The notes under the pieces were generated by a model. That model was not told the DNA's origin, did no database searches, and worked only from the letters and a program-made list of their open reading frames with translations. Positions 52,722 through 62,654 of a DNA stretch of 64,000 nucleotides are shown one piece after another. A program made the position numbers and the translations under genes. Each line of letters begins with the position of its first letter. The first letter of the stretch is position 1. Source of the stretch: CAYPIE01 sp964410665 (GTDB taxonomy: Bacteria > Planctomycetota > Planctomycetia > Gemmatales > Gemmataceae); the NCBI GenBank assembly GCA_964410665.1, contig CAYPIE010000018.1, positions 1 through 64,000 of the forward strand. The letters are read 5' to 3'.

Positions 52722-54347
52722 CTAGCGCAAGCGATAGACTCGATAGATGCCATCATTGTAGGTCAATGCGAGGAGGCTTACAGGCAATTCCAGGTCGGCC
52801 CGAACGACGATATGGGTGATCCCTTCCGTGCGTAATGCTTGGGCGAGTGGATCCCCCATGCCCTGCTGATCCAATTGTGAATACACTTCCTCCATGAAAG
52901 CGAGGCGTCGACGCCACTCGAGCACGTCTTGGGGTTCATACGGAATCGATTTGAAATCGACGTAGATCGGCGCCCCGGTGTCCAGACGAAATGCCTGTAA
53001 ATTGACGGCAATCGATCGAGGATCACTTCGTCGCGGCGGACGAGGGTTGAAATCGGATTTCTTGGCACCCTTGACGGTGGCTTCCAAATTCGGGACCGGT
53101 ACGGGGAGCAGGTAGACATTACCGGGCTGCTTCGAGTTGTGGATGTATTCGAGGAGCGGCTCTTCTTCAACAGCGGTCGCATATCCAAACTCCTGTTGGA
53201 GAATGATCACGCCACTGGCGGCGAATACGAGAGCAAGGATTGCGACCGGCCAAGCAATGCCTACACCTCGAGGATCTACTTGCTCGCCCGAACTTGTCAG
53301 CGTGAGTAAACGGGTGAGGATCACCGCGGTGGAAATGGGCACCAGAATCGCCGAGACACGCCAGGGAAATAGAAGGGCCAGGAAGTTACTGTCTGTCCCT
53401 ACCTGTACCATGGACAGGATCGCTCCCCCCATCGCAAGTGTCAGGAGTGGAACGAAGAGACGGCTTCCCCAGATCAGGGCAATCCCCAAAATCATCCAGG
53501 CGATCTGAACCCCGGCGATGGCATCACACCAAAGCCGCGGGATCGCATGGTGGGGAATACGGAAGTGAACCAGAATCTGTTGCGCTTCAGCTCGACTGGT
53601 GGGGGGCGTCGAACCAAAAGTCAAGTAGCTATAAATCAGGATCGGACTCACCAGGAACAGCGCCCAGCCACCCAAGAAGATCCCCTCACGCCACCTACCT
53701 CCACGCCATTCACTGAGCAAATACCCAAGCATGAGGAGACCTGCACTCAACAGGTAGGTTGCGTGCAGAATCCCCGCGAGACCGACCAGAGTTGAGGCGA
53801 GAAAGCGACGCTCGGTTGCATAGGCCCACACTGAAGCGACTAACAGAACACCAAACGTTGAAGGTTGGAAGACCGGTCCCAGGATGTATTGGCCGGCCAA
53901 GCCTGCTTGGAAATACCAGGGATAGTCCACTCCAAACCAACGGATGGACAACACCCGCAAGGCCGCGGCGTGGAGCAGGAAGATCACCCCCAAGAAGACC
54001 ACTTCCCGCCAAACCTTGTACTGTCCTCTTGTGAGAATGCGGAACAAGCCCCACAGGCTCAAAAAGTACACACCCTGAAGCATTGCATACAGCAGATAGA
54101 ACACCCGCTGGTCGAGATAGTCAACCGTGCTGGCCACCAGTCGACTGAAGACTGGGGTTGGGTCGGCGGTGTTGGCTAACCAATCCTCGGCCAACAACCC
54201 TTGGCCTGCTTGAGCGAGACCATGCAAAAAATACTGATACTGATTCGAAAAATAGAGTGGTGCTTGGGTGTAGGTCAGGGCAAAGCCAACGGTTGCTAGG
54301 ACAAAAATCAAACCGGTTCGAACCCACGAATGCGACGATGATTGCAC
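52722..54347 (-). CDS. Polytopic membrane protein of unknown function
   Basis: This 541-residue protein has about ten membrane helices followed by a soluble C-terminal domain of about 140 residues (EEEPLLEYIHNSKQPGNVYLLPVP). The layout recalls glycosyltransferase-C or DUF6798-type proteins that build envelope glycans, with a long periplasmic tail. The start is GTG 54347; GGAGG lies upstream with 9 nt between it and the start. It converges with the small secreted protein gene. Confidence 0.7.
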   Translation of the reverse strand: MQSSSHSWVRTGLIFVLATVGFALTYTQAPLYFSNQYQYFLHGLAQAGQGLLAEDWLANTADPTPVFSRLVASTVDYLDQRVFYLLYAMLQGVYFLSLWGLFRILTRGQYKVWREVVFLGVIFLLHAAALRVLSIRWFGVDYPWYFQAGLAGQYILGPVFQPSTFGVLLVASVWAYATERRFLASTLVGLAGILHATYLLSAGLLMLGYLLSEWRGGRWREGIFLGGWALFLVSPILIYSYLTFGSTPPTSRAEAQQILVHFRIPHHAIPRLWCDAIAGVQIAWMILGIALIWGSRLFVPLLTLAMGGAILSMVQVGTDSNFLALLFPWRVSAILVPISTAVILTRLLTLTSSGEQVDPRGVGIAWPVAILALVFAASGVIILQQEFGYATAVEEEPLLEYIHNSKQPGNVYLLPVPVPNLEATVKGAKKSDFNPRPPRRSDPRSIAVNLQAFRLDTGAPIYVDFKSIPYEPQDVLEWRRRLAFMEEVYSQLDQQGMGDPLAQALRTEGITHIVVRADLELPVSLLALTYNDGIYRVYRLR

Positions 54348-54481
54348 GAGTCCCCCCTCCCATACTGCTCATGCTGCGACTGTGAAGAGCGTTGCTTCCA
54401 CCATGCAGTACAAGTCCTAACGGGTAAACCGCAATTCGGCCGACGAGAGATCAATGTAATAATATACAATATATTTTTGCG

Positions 54482-54487
54482 TATAAT
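54482..54487 (+). promoter_or_regulatory. TATAAT -10 element upstream of a small leader
   Basis: TATAAT preceded by TGCG, in a strongly AT-rich segment (about 54450-54520). A -35 is not clear. Fourteen nt later, AAGGA lies shortly before an ATG at 54501 that encodes only five residues before a stop. The gene at 54597 is downstream. Confidence 0.5.
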
Positions 54488-54596
54488 AGTTGAAGGAAAC
54501 ATGAAATTTAGAGAATAGTCTAGGCAGTTCCTCGATGATTGCTATCTTGAGGAGAGGGGTACTTTGTTGAAATTCAAATGAACGGAGGGTAGATTG

Positions 54597-55088
54597 ATGC
54601 GTTGCCAAGTCAAGATTTGCTGGATGGTGGCATGGTTGCTCGCAATTCACTGCATGGGTCTCGGCCAGTTGCCAGCGCAGCCACCCACCCCATCCCCAGG
54701 TTCCCCAGAAGAAAAACCATCGATACAAAAACCATCTGAGAAAAAAACGTCCTTAAGATCACCCAACCAGGACAAGGAGAAGAAGGTCGCGGGAGTGTTT
54801 GTTCGATTTGATGCTGAAAAGAAAGTGTTAACGCTTCTTATCGAAAAGAATAAGCAGCAATTCCAGCTGAATGAGAAAACGGTGCTACTCACGCTATCTG
54901 GGAGCCCCAACACCTATAAACTCAAGGGCTTCAACTCCTTTCGCAAGCCTGGGCGAATTTTTCAGCTTACAATGGAAAAAATCGGCGACGAAATCCGTAT
55001 CACCCAGGTGCGACCGCTCAAGAAGTTTGGTGAGCTTCCCAAGGAGGGTCCGAAAAATCCAGCTGAGGCTTCGACGGATGCACCTTAG
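54597..55088 (+). CDS. Small exported protein of unknown function
   Basis: This 163-residue protein has a signal-peptide-like N-terminus (WMVAWLLAIHCMGLGQLPAQ), a Pro/Ser/Lys-rich linker, and a small beta-rich domain (VAGVFVRFDAEKKVLTLLIEK, RIFQLTMEKIGDEIRI). No family is recognised. GGAGGG lies 7 nt before the ATG at 54597, in preference to a TTG 3 nt earlier. Confidence 0.7.
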   Translation: MRCQVKICWMVAWLLAIHCMGLGQLPAQPPTPSPGSPEEKPSIQKPSEKKTSLRSPNQDKEKKVAGVFVRFDAEKKVLTLLIEKNKQQFQLNEKTVLLTLSGSPNTYKLKGFNSFRKPGRIFQLTMEKIGDEIRITQVRPLKKFGELPKEGPKNPAEASTDAP

Positions 55089-55231
55089 CGCGGCAAAACG
55101 GCTGTCCCTGTGCCACCAGCGAAGTATAATCGTTTAGGTTTAGCAGGGGCCATTGGAGTGATGTAGCAGCTCCAGGTGCGGGTGTTGATGCGAGTCCTTG
55201 CAGCCAATTGCTGAGGTTTGCGGGCGCGCTC

Positions 55232-58200
55232 ATGCACCAAGCAGGTTTCGCGGAATTAGGGAGAGCGTTTTTTGCCGAGAGTCGCCAGCTGCTTTTGCTA
55301 GCGGATCGGCAAACCGGTTGTATCATCGATGTCAATCAGGCTGCTCTTGACTATTTGCGGATCACCTATGCCACCATTGTAGGTGCTCCGCTATCCGATT
55401 GGTTACAATTCCCTGGGGAGGTGCCCGAAACGCGTCGACAACACGTTCTCGGGCACCCTGCTGCCACCGAGCAAGGCGAAGCGGTTCAACACATCCCAGC
55501 ATTCAGTGAGTTGGACCAACCTGGTAGAGAGGCCGCACACGTTCAATCGTTCCAGCGCCCGTCCCCCGATAAAGTCGTCTTTTCGGGCCTTCTTCGCCGT
55601 GCTGTCGAGGGCGATTGGATTCCCATTAGCATTGCCCGCTCGGTGCTGGACACAAGTCCGCTTCAGCTGCTGCGACTGGATGACCCCGGCAAGCAGTCGA
55701 CGCATCCACCTGCCGAAGCTCCCGAAGCTACCACATTCCGTTGGGTCGCGGTCTATCAGCAGGGCGGGGATCTGCCCGAGCGAAACTGGGTCTACGTCGA
55801 TCTATCGCCGGCGTTGCCGGGGTTCCTTGGGCTCATGGCGGAGAGTTTTGGTCCCAGTTGGGCTAGTTGGTATCAACACATACACTTAGAAGATCGAGGA
55901 CAAGTCTATAACACGCTGCACCAAGCATTCGCCAGTGCTCAGACAACCCTCGATCTCGACTATCGCGTGGTGCACCAGGATGGCTCGGTGCGCTGGGTCC
56001 GCGAACATCTTCACTGGCGTCGAGATGCTTCCGGGGTGCCCATCCAACTCGAGGGACACATCCACGATATCACGCCATGGAGAATGCTTGAGCGAACCTT
56101 GCGCCAACGTGAGCTGCAGCTCAATCGCATCATTGATTCCAATCCAAATGGGATTTTGTTGCTCGATCTCCAAGGAAGGGTGAGCTACACCAACGCCGCT
56201 GCGGAGGAAATTCTTGGCTTAGGAGCGGGTGAATTATTGCACCGTCACTGGGATGAGATTCCATTACTGGAACGGCTGGGTACCATCCCATTGACGCCCC
56301 AGGCAGTGGGGGAAGAATTCCCGGTGGCTCGAGCCACGGGAGAATGGTGCCTAGAGCATCCCGACGGCCGGCAAATCGAAGTGGCTGCCAAGCTCACCTT
56401 TGTCCGCGATGAACAGCAAGAATTGCTTGGCATGGTGGTAACCCTCACAGATATCTCGGCACGCAAACAGGTCGAAAAAGCATTACGCTCGAGCGAAGAA
56501 CATCTGTCACGGATTGTTGAAACCGTTGCCGACGGCATCCTACTCATCGATCGTAACTTCCGTGTTACCTTTGCGAATGCCGCCGCCGAACGTTTGTTTG
56601 GCCAACCCCGCCGTGAACTCACCGCCCGCTGCTGGTATGAACTCCCCTGGACTGCCCCTCGGCGCGAACAAGTGGTCACCGACCTGGAAATCATTCACCG
56701 ATCCGTAATTCTTGAGGGGCGTGCGCTCCATGGCCAGGAACGGATCATCCAACGTTCTCCAGAAGTGCGCTTTATTGTTGCCTCGAGCTTTGTCCCGATG
56801 ACCGATCCTCTGGGAGAGGTATCTGGGATGCTGATCTCCTTCACGGATATCAGTGAGCGGATTCACGTGGAGGAGAAGCTACTTCGCTCCGAAGAACGCT
56901 TCCGTGCCCTGGTCGAAAAGAGTTCCGATGGCATTCTGTTGTTCAATGCCTCGGGGAAAGTGGTTTATGCCAGCTCGTCTACCGTGCATATTCTGGGCTA
57001 CGATGCTCCGAGTCTACGCAGTATCCAGACGCTGGAACTGATCCACCCCGATGATCGCAATACCGTAAAGGCCTCAGCCGCCTGGCTCATGGATCACCCG
57101 GGGGAGGCACGCTCACACTCGTTGCGCTGTCTGCATCGCGATGGCAACTGGCGTTATGTCGAACTAGTGGCGTGCAACCGGTTGGAGGATGTCAGCGTCC
57201 GTGCAGTTGTGGTCAACTATCGCGATATCACCGAGAAACATCAAGCGGAGGAAGCCCTCCGTCGCTCCGAGCAACGCTATCGGCGATTGTTTGAGCGGAA
57301 TTTGGCGGGAGTCTATCGAACTTCGTTGAATGGTGAGATCATTGACTGCAATGATTCGTTTGCCCAGATCTTTGGCTATCCGGTCGCTCAGGCTATTTGC
57401 GGCCTGAATGTTGGACAATTTTATGCCGACGAGCACGATCGCGACGCGATGCTCCAGCAGCTTCACCAGCGCGGAGTGTTAACCAATCAAGAATTGCGAA
57501 TGAAGGCCTTTGACGGTTCCACGGTTTGGATTCTGGCCAATGTCAGCCTCCTGACCGATGAAAGCATTACTCGGCTGGAGGGGACCATCTTTGACATCAC
57601 AGAACGCAAGCGTGCCGAGGAGGCACTCGCTCAACAGCATACTCTGTTGAGTGGACTGATCAACTCCATCCCCGATTTGATCTTCACCAAGGATTGCGAC
57701 GGCTATTACCTGAGCTGTAATGATGCCTTTGAGCGTTATGCAGGCAAGCCCAAGTGGGAGATCATTGGGCGGACCGATGCCGAGTTGTTTGTGCCGAGCG
57801 GCTGCGAACTTTGGCAACGTGTGGATCAAGAGGTGTTGCAGACCCGGGAAGCACGCCGCGTCGAAGGTTGGCTCCCTTATCGTGAGAGCCGGAATATTCT
57901 GGTTGAGATGGTGCTCACTCCTTTGATTACCCAAAGTGGTGAGTTGCTTGGACTCATCGGAATCGGCCGGGATCTCACCGAACGAAAACGATTGGAAGAT
58001 CAGCTCCGGCAATCGGGAAAGATGGAGGCGATTGGTCAGTTGGCCGGCGGCATTGCCCACGATTTCCGGAATCTCTTGACCATCATACTGGGCAACGCCT
58101 CCATGTTGCAGGAGTATGCCCATCTCCCCAAGGGGCTTACCGAACAGTGCCGGGCCATCGTCGAAGCGGCCAAACAGGCCTCCGACCTCACGACCAACTT

Positions 58201-59149
58201 GCTTGGCTTCGCGCGTCGCACCACCATGCGCTTTGAGCCGATTGATCTCAATCAGACGATTGCGAGCGTCATCGAACTGTTGCGACGAACCATCGATCCA
58301 CGTATCACCATCGAGTTCCAAGGTTCGCCGGATTTGTGGACGGTCGATGCAGATGCCAATAACTTTAGCCAAGTGTTGATTAACTTGTGTTTGAATGCGC
58401 GGGATGCCATGGATGATGGCGGGCGGCTCTGTATCGATACTTCCAACGTGGTTTTGGATGAATCGGTACGCGATGCAAACCTGGACGCTCGGGGTGGCGA
58501 GTTTGTCTGTGTGCGAGTCAGCGATACGGGTTGTGGCATGACTCCAGAGGTCCGGGCTCGCATTTTTGAACCGTTTTTTACCACCAAGCCCGTCGGGCAA
58601 GGGACTGGCTTGGGCTTGTCCATGGTGCATGGGATTGTCAATTTACACAAAGGATGGATTGAATGCGAAAGCACCCCAAATGAGGGGTCGAATTTTCATA
58701 TTTTGATTCCTCGATCTGAGAAAGCACCAATCCCCATCCCCGTCCCTCCCTCCCCTCCGACGGGTGGACAAGAGACGATTTTGTTGGTCGATGATGAGCC
58801 GATGATCCGTGAACTTGGCAAAACCATTTTAACGAGTTATGGCTATCGCGTCTTACTCGCCAACGATGGGCTTGAGGCGGTCGAGATCTATCAGCAAAAC
58901 GCCGATGCGATCGAATTGGTGTTGCTCGATTTGACCATGCCCAATCTCTCTGGCAAAGATGCGCTGCAACAGATTCGGGAAATTGATCCCAATGTCCGAG
59001 TAGTGTTCGCCAGTGGCTATTCGGCCGATGATCTCAACCTCTCCGATGACGCGTGTATCCTTGGCTTCATCAGCAAGCCGTTCCGTCCCAACGAGCTCGC
59101 TCAGGCGGTTCGTACCGCTCTCGATCAACTCAAGGCCACGCTTAGCTAG
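55232..59149 (+). CDS. Hybrid sensor histidine kinase with seven PAS domains
   Basis: This 1305-residue cytosolic kinase has no membrane helix. About seven PAS/PAC units run through residues 1-920, the pattern ITPWRM, DISARKQVE, DISERIHVE, DITEKHQAE, DITERKRAE, DLTERKRLE marking their ends. Next is a HisKA domain with the phospho-acceptor His943 in GGIAHDFRN, a HATPase_c (INLCLNARDAM, DTGCGMTP, GTGLGLSMVHGIV) and a C-terminal receiver with Asp1233 in LLDLTMP and the lysine in FISKPFRP. The signal is unknown. ATG 55232 is used; TTG 55208 would add eight residues, and neither has a good ribosome-binding site. No separate response regulator or output gene is adjacent. Confidence 0.9.
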   Translation: MHQAGFAELGRAFFAESRQLLLLADRQTGCIIDVNQAALDYLRITYATIVGAPLSDWLQFPGEVPETRRQHVLGHPAATEQGEAVQHIPAFSELDQPGREAAHVQSFQRPSPDKVVFSGLLRRAVEGDWIPISIARSVLDTSPLQLLRLDDPGKQSTHPPAEAPEATTFRWVAVYQQGGDLPERNWVYVDLSPALPGFLGLMAESFGPSWASWYQHIHLEDRGQVYNTLHQAFASAQTTLDLDYRVVHQDGSVRWVREHLHWRRDASGVPIQLEGHIHDITPWRMLERTLRQRELQLNRIIDSNPNGILLLDLQGRVSYTNAAAEEILGLGAGELLHRHWDEIPLLERLGTIPLTPQAVGEEFPVARATGEWCLEHPDGRQIEVAAKLTFVRDEQQELLGMVVTLTDISARKQVEKALRSSEEHLSRIVETVADGILLIDRNFRVTFANAAAERLFGQPRRELTARCWYELPWTAPRREQVVTDLEIIHRSVILEGRALHGQERIIQRSPEVRFIVASSFVPMTDPLGEVSGMLISFTDISERIHVEEKLLRSEERFRALVEKSSDGILLFNASGKVVYASSSTVHILGYDAPSLRSIQTLELIHPDDRNTVKASAAWLMDHPGEARSHSLRCLHRDGNWRYVELVACNRLEDVSVRAVVVNYRDITEKHQAEEALRRSEQRYRRLFERNLAGVYRTSLNGEIIDCNDSFAQIFGYPVAQAICGLNVGQFYADEHDRDAMLQQLHQRGVLTNQELRMKAFDGSTVWILANVSLLTDESITRLEGTIFDITERKRAEEALAQQHTLLSGLINSIPDLIFTKDCDGYYLSCNDAFERYAGKPKWEIIGRTDAELFVPSGCELWQRVDQEVLQTREARRVEGWLPYRESRNILVEMVLTPLITQSGELLGLIGIGRDLTERKRLEDQLRQSGKMEAIGQLAGGIAHDFRNLLTIILGNASMLQEYAHLPKGLTEQCRAIVEAAKQASDLTTNLLGFARRTTMRFEPIDLNQTIASVIELLRRTIDPRITIEFQGSPDLWTVDADANNFSQVLINLCLNARDAMDDGGRLCIDTSNVVLDESVRDANLDARGGEFVCVRVSDTGCGMTPEVRARIFEPFFTTKPVGQGTGLGLSMVHGIVNLHKGWIECESTPNEGSNFHILIPRSEKAPIPIPVPPSPPTGGQETILLVDDEPMIRELGKTILTSYGYRVLLANDGLEAVEIYQQNADAIELVLLDLTMPNLSGKDALQQIREIDPNVRVVFASGYSADDLNLSDDACILGFISKPFRPNELAQAVRTALDQLKATLS

Positions 59150-59566
59150 GCATCCAGACCGCTTCGCTGCAAGCAGATTGAATCGGTGAAATCCCTTTTC
59201 TCACATTGACAATACACTGTCTTCCTGGAAACAAATCAACTTATCCTCGGGATCCGCTGCTGACTTGCGGAAGCGTCGAGGCGACATCCGAAGCAACGAG
59301 ACTGACAACCCCGTCAATTCTCAAGTCGATTCCCACGTTTTTCTAGTGTGATCCACTCATCGGACAGGAGAACGTCAACCGCTCGTATTTCTGAGCTCTC
59401 AAACGCGACCGACGAGGATGTTCGAACGCCTGGTGATGGAGGATTGAACCCGACCGACTGGTGTACCCAGGAGGGTTCCCAAGCGACTTACAGCACCATT
59501 CGACAGGAAGCTGACAAGCGGTGTGAAGGGTGGACGTGAGGCTGGCGAGAAGGGTGCAGAATATGG
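59150..59566. other. Convergent intergenic region
   Basis: This gap of 417 nt lies between the ends of the hybrid kinase and the TolC-like gene. No credible gene or T-tailed hairpin is seen. Confidence 0.4.
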
Positions 59567-61135
59567 TCAGTTGCCTTGGTCGGGAGTCGCTTCGTCTCCC
59601 GGTTCTGAACTGGAATCGAAGTTCATCTCGGTTGCGAAGGGGGTGGTGTCAATGGTAGCGCTTGGAATCGTGCTGACCCAACCGAGGGCATGGAGCAGTC
59701 GAAACTGAGCCTGGCCCAATTCAAGCACACTCTGTAAGTAGTCCCGCTGGGCTAGATCGAGTGCATCGAGCGATTGAACCGCTTCGATCGGTAGCCCCTC
59801 GCCATTGCGGATACGATCGAGGTCTGAATGGTAAGCCGCTTGGGCACTGGCGACGGCTTCGCGGGCGATGGGAACTCGCTCGCGCGAGCGGCGAAGCTCA
59901 ATCTCCGCCTGCGTAATCTCACGGGCCACTCGATCAAACAACACCACTGCCTGCATTTGCTCTTGTCGGAGCTGGGCACGCGCTTGGTCCCGAGCCGCCT
60001 GGTCCTGGAGACCGAGTTGCCTTAGCTCCCAGAAGACTGCCGCGTCGAGGTCAAATCGATCACGATTGTTGCGAAGCCCTGCGCCGCGACCGCCTCCGAA
60101 ATAGTCATAGCTCACCCCCAGCAATACGCTTGGAATTAACGGGGCAAACTGTTCACGGCGTAGGCGCTCTACAGCGCCAGCAACACGTGCTTGCTGATTC
60201 GCCAGTTCTGGGCGCTGGGTCAATCCCAGCGCAATCAATTCTCGAACTGGCTGTTGGGGGGTGAGCCCGTCTAAGATCGGAAAGCGGGTTTCCTGCGGAG
60301 CCAGTGTGAGGTCAGATTGGGTACTCAACAGTTGATTGAGCTGGGCCTGGGCGACTTCGATCTCCTCTTCGGCCCGAATCAGCGCGTTTTGGCGGCGCTT
60401 CCGCTCGGCTTTTGCACGGTCGGCGTCGGCACGCGGACCTTCCCCCGCCTCAAAAAAATCTGCCGTGAGTTTTTGCAAGTCCCCAGCGTTCTGTTCGGTT
60501 TGCGTTGCGATCGCTCGCGTTTGATAAGCCGCTAACAGCTCGAGATAGGCCAAGGCTGCATCAAGTAGCAGGTCGTTGAGTGTCTTACTCGCAGCGAACT
60601 GTTCGGCCTCTCGGGCTCGAGCGGCGATGCGGGGCTCAAATACGGCATCGGCACCGTGGAAACGTGCAAACAATCCCGGGACTATGGGTGAACCTGCCCC
60701 AATGGCCAGGACACCCAAACCGGACTGGAGGGACGCACGGCTGACATCAATGACTTCGCCGTCAGAGGCTTGCAGAGTTCCCTCGTGCTTGTTGTAGCTG
60801 ACCCCTGCATTCATCGAAGGCAGCCACAACACTTCGGCCGCATCCAGTGCTGCTTGCGCAGCACGTACCCGTTCTAAGGCCACACCTAAGGCGGGGTTGC
60901 GGCCTCCGACTTGCTCCAGCACCATTCCCAGTTCAATCGGAACAGGACCCTGGACAGTGGGTAAACTTGCAGGAGAGCCATCCGGCTTGGTTTCATGACT
61001 AACTGGACTTAAGACGGCCGGGACCGAGAGCCCGCTCGGTTGTAAGTCACACGGCATCGGTCGCTGTGAAGGTGTGGTTGCACAGCCGAGCTGGCACCCC
61101 CCCAAAACGACTGCGGTCCACTGCCAGCTTCGCAT
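59567..61135 (-). CDS. TolC-family outer-membrane efflux lipoprotein
   Basis: This 522-residue OEP protein forms the trimeric outer-membrane channel of a tripartite exporter. It has a lipobox-containing signal (VVLGGCQLGC, with acylation at one of the Cys), two OEP repeats (ERVRAAQAALDAAEVLWLPSMNAGVSY; LTQRPELANQQARV) and long heptad-rich helices. ATG 61135 has GGGAG about 12 nt upstream. It is divergent from the adaptor gene by 183 nt; the adaptor and the permease on the other strand complete the system. Confidence 0.9.
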   Translation of the reverse strand: MRSWQWTAVVLGGCQLGCATTPSQRPMPCDLQPSGLSVPAVLSPVSHETKPDGSPASLPTVQGPVPIELGMVLEQVGGRNPALGVALERVRAAQAALDAAEVLWLPSMNAGVSYNKHEGTLQASDGEVIDVSRASLQSGLGVLAIGAGSPIVPGLFARFHGADAVFEPRIAARAREAEQFAASKTLNDLLLDAALAYLELLAAYQTRAIATQTEQNAGDLQKLTADFFEAGEGPRADADRAKAERKRRQNALIRAEEEIEVAQAQLNQLLSTQSDLTLAPQETRFPILDGLTPQQPVRELIALGLTQRPELANQQARVAGAVERLRREQFAPLIPSVLLGVSYDYFGGGRGAGLRNNRDRFDLDAAVFWELRQLGLQDQAARDQARAQLRQEQMQAVVLFDRVAREITQAEIELRRSRERVPIAREAVASAQAAYHSDLDRIRNGEGLPIEAVQSLDALDLAQRDYLQSVLELGQAQFRLLHALGWVSTIPSATIDTTPFATEMNFDSSSEPGDEATPDQGN

Positions 61136-61318
61136 TCCAGTAGACTCTCCCGGGAATGGTTCCACCGGTATTATCGGGTAGGCAGGTGAAACGACTATAA
61201 CCGAACTAACCAGGTAAATTGCTCTGCCGATACAAACAATTACCGCTGGTTGCTTTCTCCCAAAGTTCCCCAACGCAGTTATGCAAACTGAACCATCTAT
61301 TTGTAAGAAAGTTGTAAA
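61136..61318. promoter_or_regulatory. Divergent promoter region of the efflux system
   Basis: 183 nt between the TolC-like gene and the adaptor gene. Both promoters must lie here. No operator palindrome is clear to me, and no regulator gene is nearby. Confidence 0.35.
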
Positions 61319-62638
61319 ATGCGGTCATCTATCGCCTGGCTCTGGATAGGGTGCTTCCTTTCCTTTTCTGTCGGCTGTCAACCCAGCCCACCACCCCGAC
61401 TTGCTCCCCTTCCCGAACAGCTGATGACCGTGACGCTCATCGCTGCGCAGCAGACTGCCCTCAAACAGACCACCACCCAGCCCGCCTCCGTCCACGCGGA
61501 CTTCGAGGCCAAGCTGCAAGCACGAGTCAGTGGCTATCTGTGCGAATTGCGGGTCGATATCGGGGACGAGGTCAAAGCGAATGAGATCTTGGCCCGGATC
61601 AGCGTACCCGAACTGGATCGTCGCTTCGAAGCCCAGCAACAGAAGGTGGCCCGATTGCGTGCGGAGGCCAAGCGGGCCCACGCTGGAATCACTCTGGCCG
61701 AGGCCGAGCTGGCTGCGGCCAAGGCTGAGGAGGACCAAGCTCGAGCCCAGGTTACCAAGGCCAAGGCTCAGTTGACGGCCGAGCAAGCGGAGTTTGATCG
61801 CGTCCAGGAGTTGGTCCAGCGCAACTCTGTAGCCAGCCGCTTATTGGATGAGACCCGCAATCGGCGGGAGGCGGCGCGAGCTGCTCAGCAAGCCGCCCAA
61901 GCGAGCGTGACCGCGGCAACCTCGAAGGTTCGCTTAGCCGAAGCCCGGCAAGTGGCCGCGGCGGCCGATCTCGAAACGGCCCAAGCGGCCGTTGGCGAGG
62001 CCGACAAACAGCTCGCCGAGTTGGCGGCGATCCACGATTTCGCCACGATCCGTGCGCCCTTTCCTGGTGTCATCACGGCTCGGCATGTCGATCTGGGCGA
62101 CTTGGTCCAGAAGATGGACCAGGCCGGGCCGACTCCGAGCCGACCGCTACTGAAGATCGCCAAGCTGGACAAGGTTCGTGTTCGTGTGAGTCTACCGGAA
62201 AATGACGCCGTACATGCCGACACGGGTGACTCGGTGCGTATCCGTTTCCGTGCCTTACCTGGCAAACCACGTGTCGGGAATATCTCCCGGACCGCCCGTG
62301 GCCTGGATACGGCTACACGTACCATGTTAGTTGAGATCGACCTCGACAACCCAGATCGTGATCTGCTTCCTGGCATGTATGGCGAAGCAACCATCACCCT
62401 CAGCGAACAGCAAAGCGCCATGGTACTGCCACATGATGTGGTCCGCTACGATGAGCAGGGCCATGCGTACGTGTTTGTGGTCGACGCGTTGGATACGCTG
62501 CAGAGCATGCCGATTCGCGTGGGGAGTGACGATGGGAACCTGGTCGAGATCCGCAGTGGGCTGACTGGGACGGAGTCGGTGGTAGGACCCAGCGTGCAGC
62601 GGCTTCGGTCTGGTCAACGCGTTCGCCTGCCCAACTAA
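61319..62638 (+). CDS. RND efflux periplasmic adaptor (HlyD-like) lipoprotein
   Basis: This 439-residue membrane-fusion protein bridges the inner-membrane permease and the outer-membrane channel. A lipobox (FSVGCQ) is followed by a biotinyl-lipoyl-like half (KLQARVSGYLCELRVDIGDEVKANEILARI), a long alpha-helical hairpin rich in Ala/Glu/Lys (about 100-230), the second half (ATIRAPFPGVITARHVDLGDLV) and beta-barrel and membrane-proximal domains. The substrate is unknown. The ribosome-binding site is weak. The permease starts 16 nt downstream, so the two are one operon. Confidence 0.92.
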   Translation: MRSSIAWLWIGCFLSFSVGCQPSPPPRLAPLPEQLMTVTLIAAQQTALKQTTTQPASVHADFEAKLQARVSGYLCELRVDIGDEVKANEILARISVPELDRRFEAQQQKVARLRAEAKRAHAGITLAEAELAAAKAEEDQARAQVTKAKAQLTAEQAEFDRVQELVQRNSVASRLLDETRNRREAARAAQQAAQASVTAATSKVRLAEARQVAAAADLETAQAAVGEADKQLAELAAIHDFATIRAPFPGVITARHVDLGDLVQKMDQAGPTPSRPLLKIAKLDKVRVRVSLPENDAVHADTGDSVRIRFRALPGKPRVGNISRTARGLDTATRTMLVEIDLDNPDRDLLPGMYGEATITLSEQQSAMVLPHDVVRYDEQGHAYVFVVDALDTLQSMPIRVGSDDGNLVEIRSGLTGTESVVGPSVQRLRSGQRVRLPN

Positions 62639-62654
62639 CCCAAGAGACCGCTTT

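Noticed and set aside
57479..58630. Open frame of about 383 codons on the minus strand
   Set aside because: Antisense to the histidine kinase, whose motifs are clear on the plus strand.
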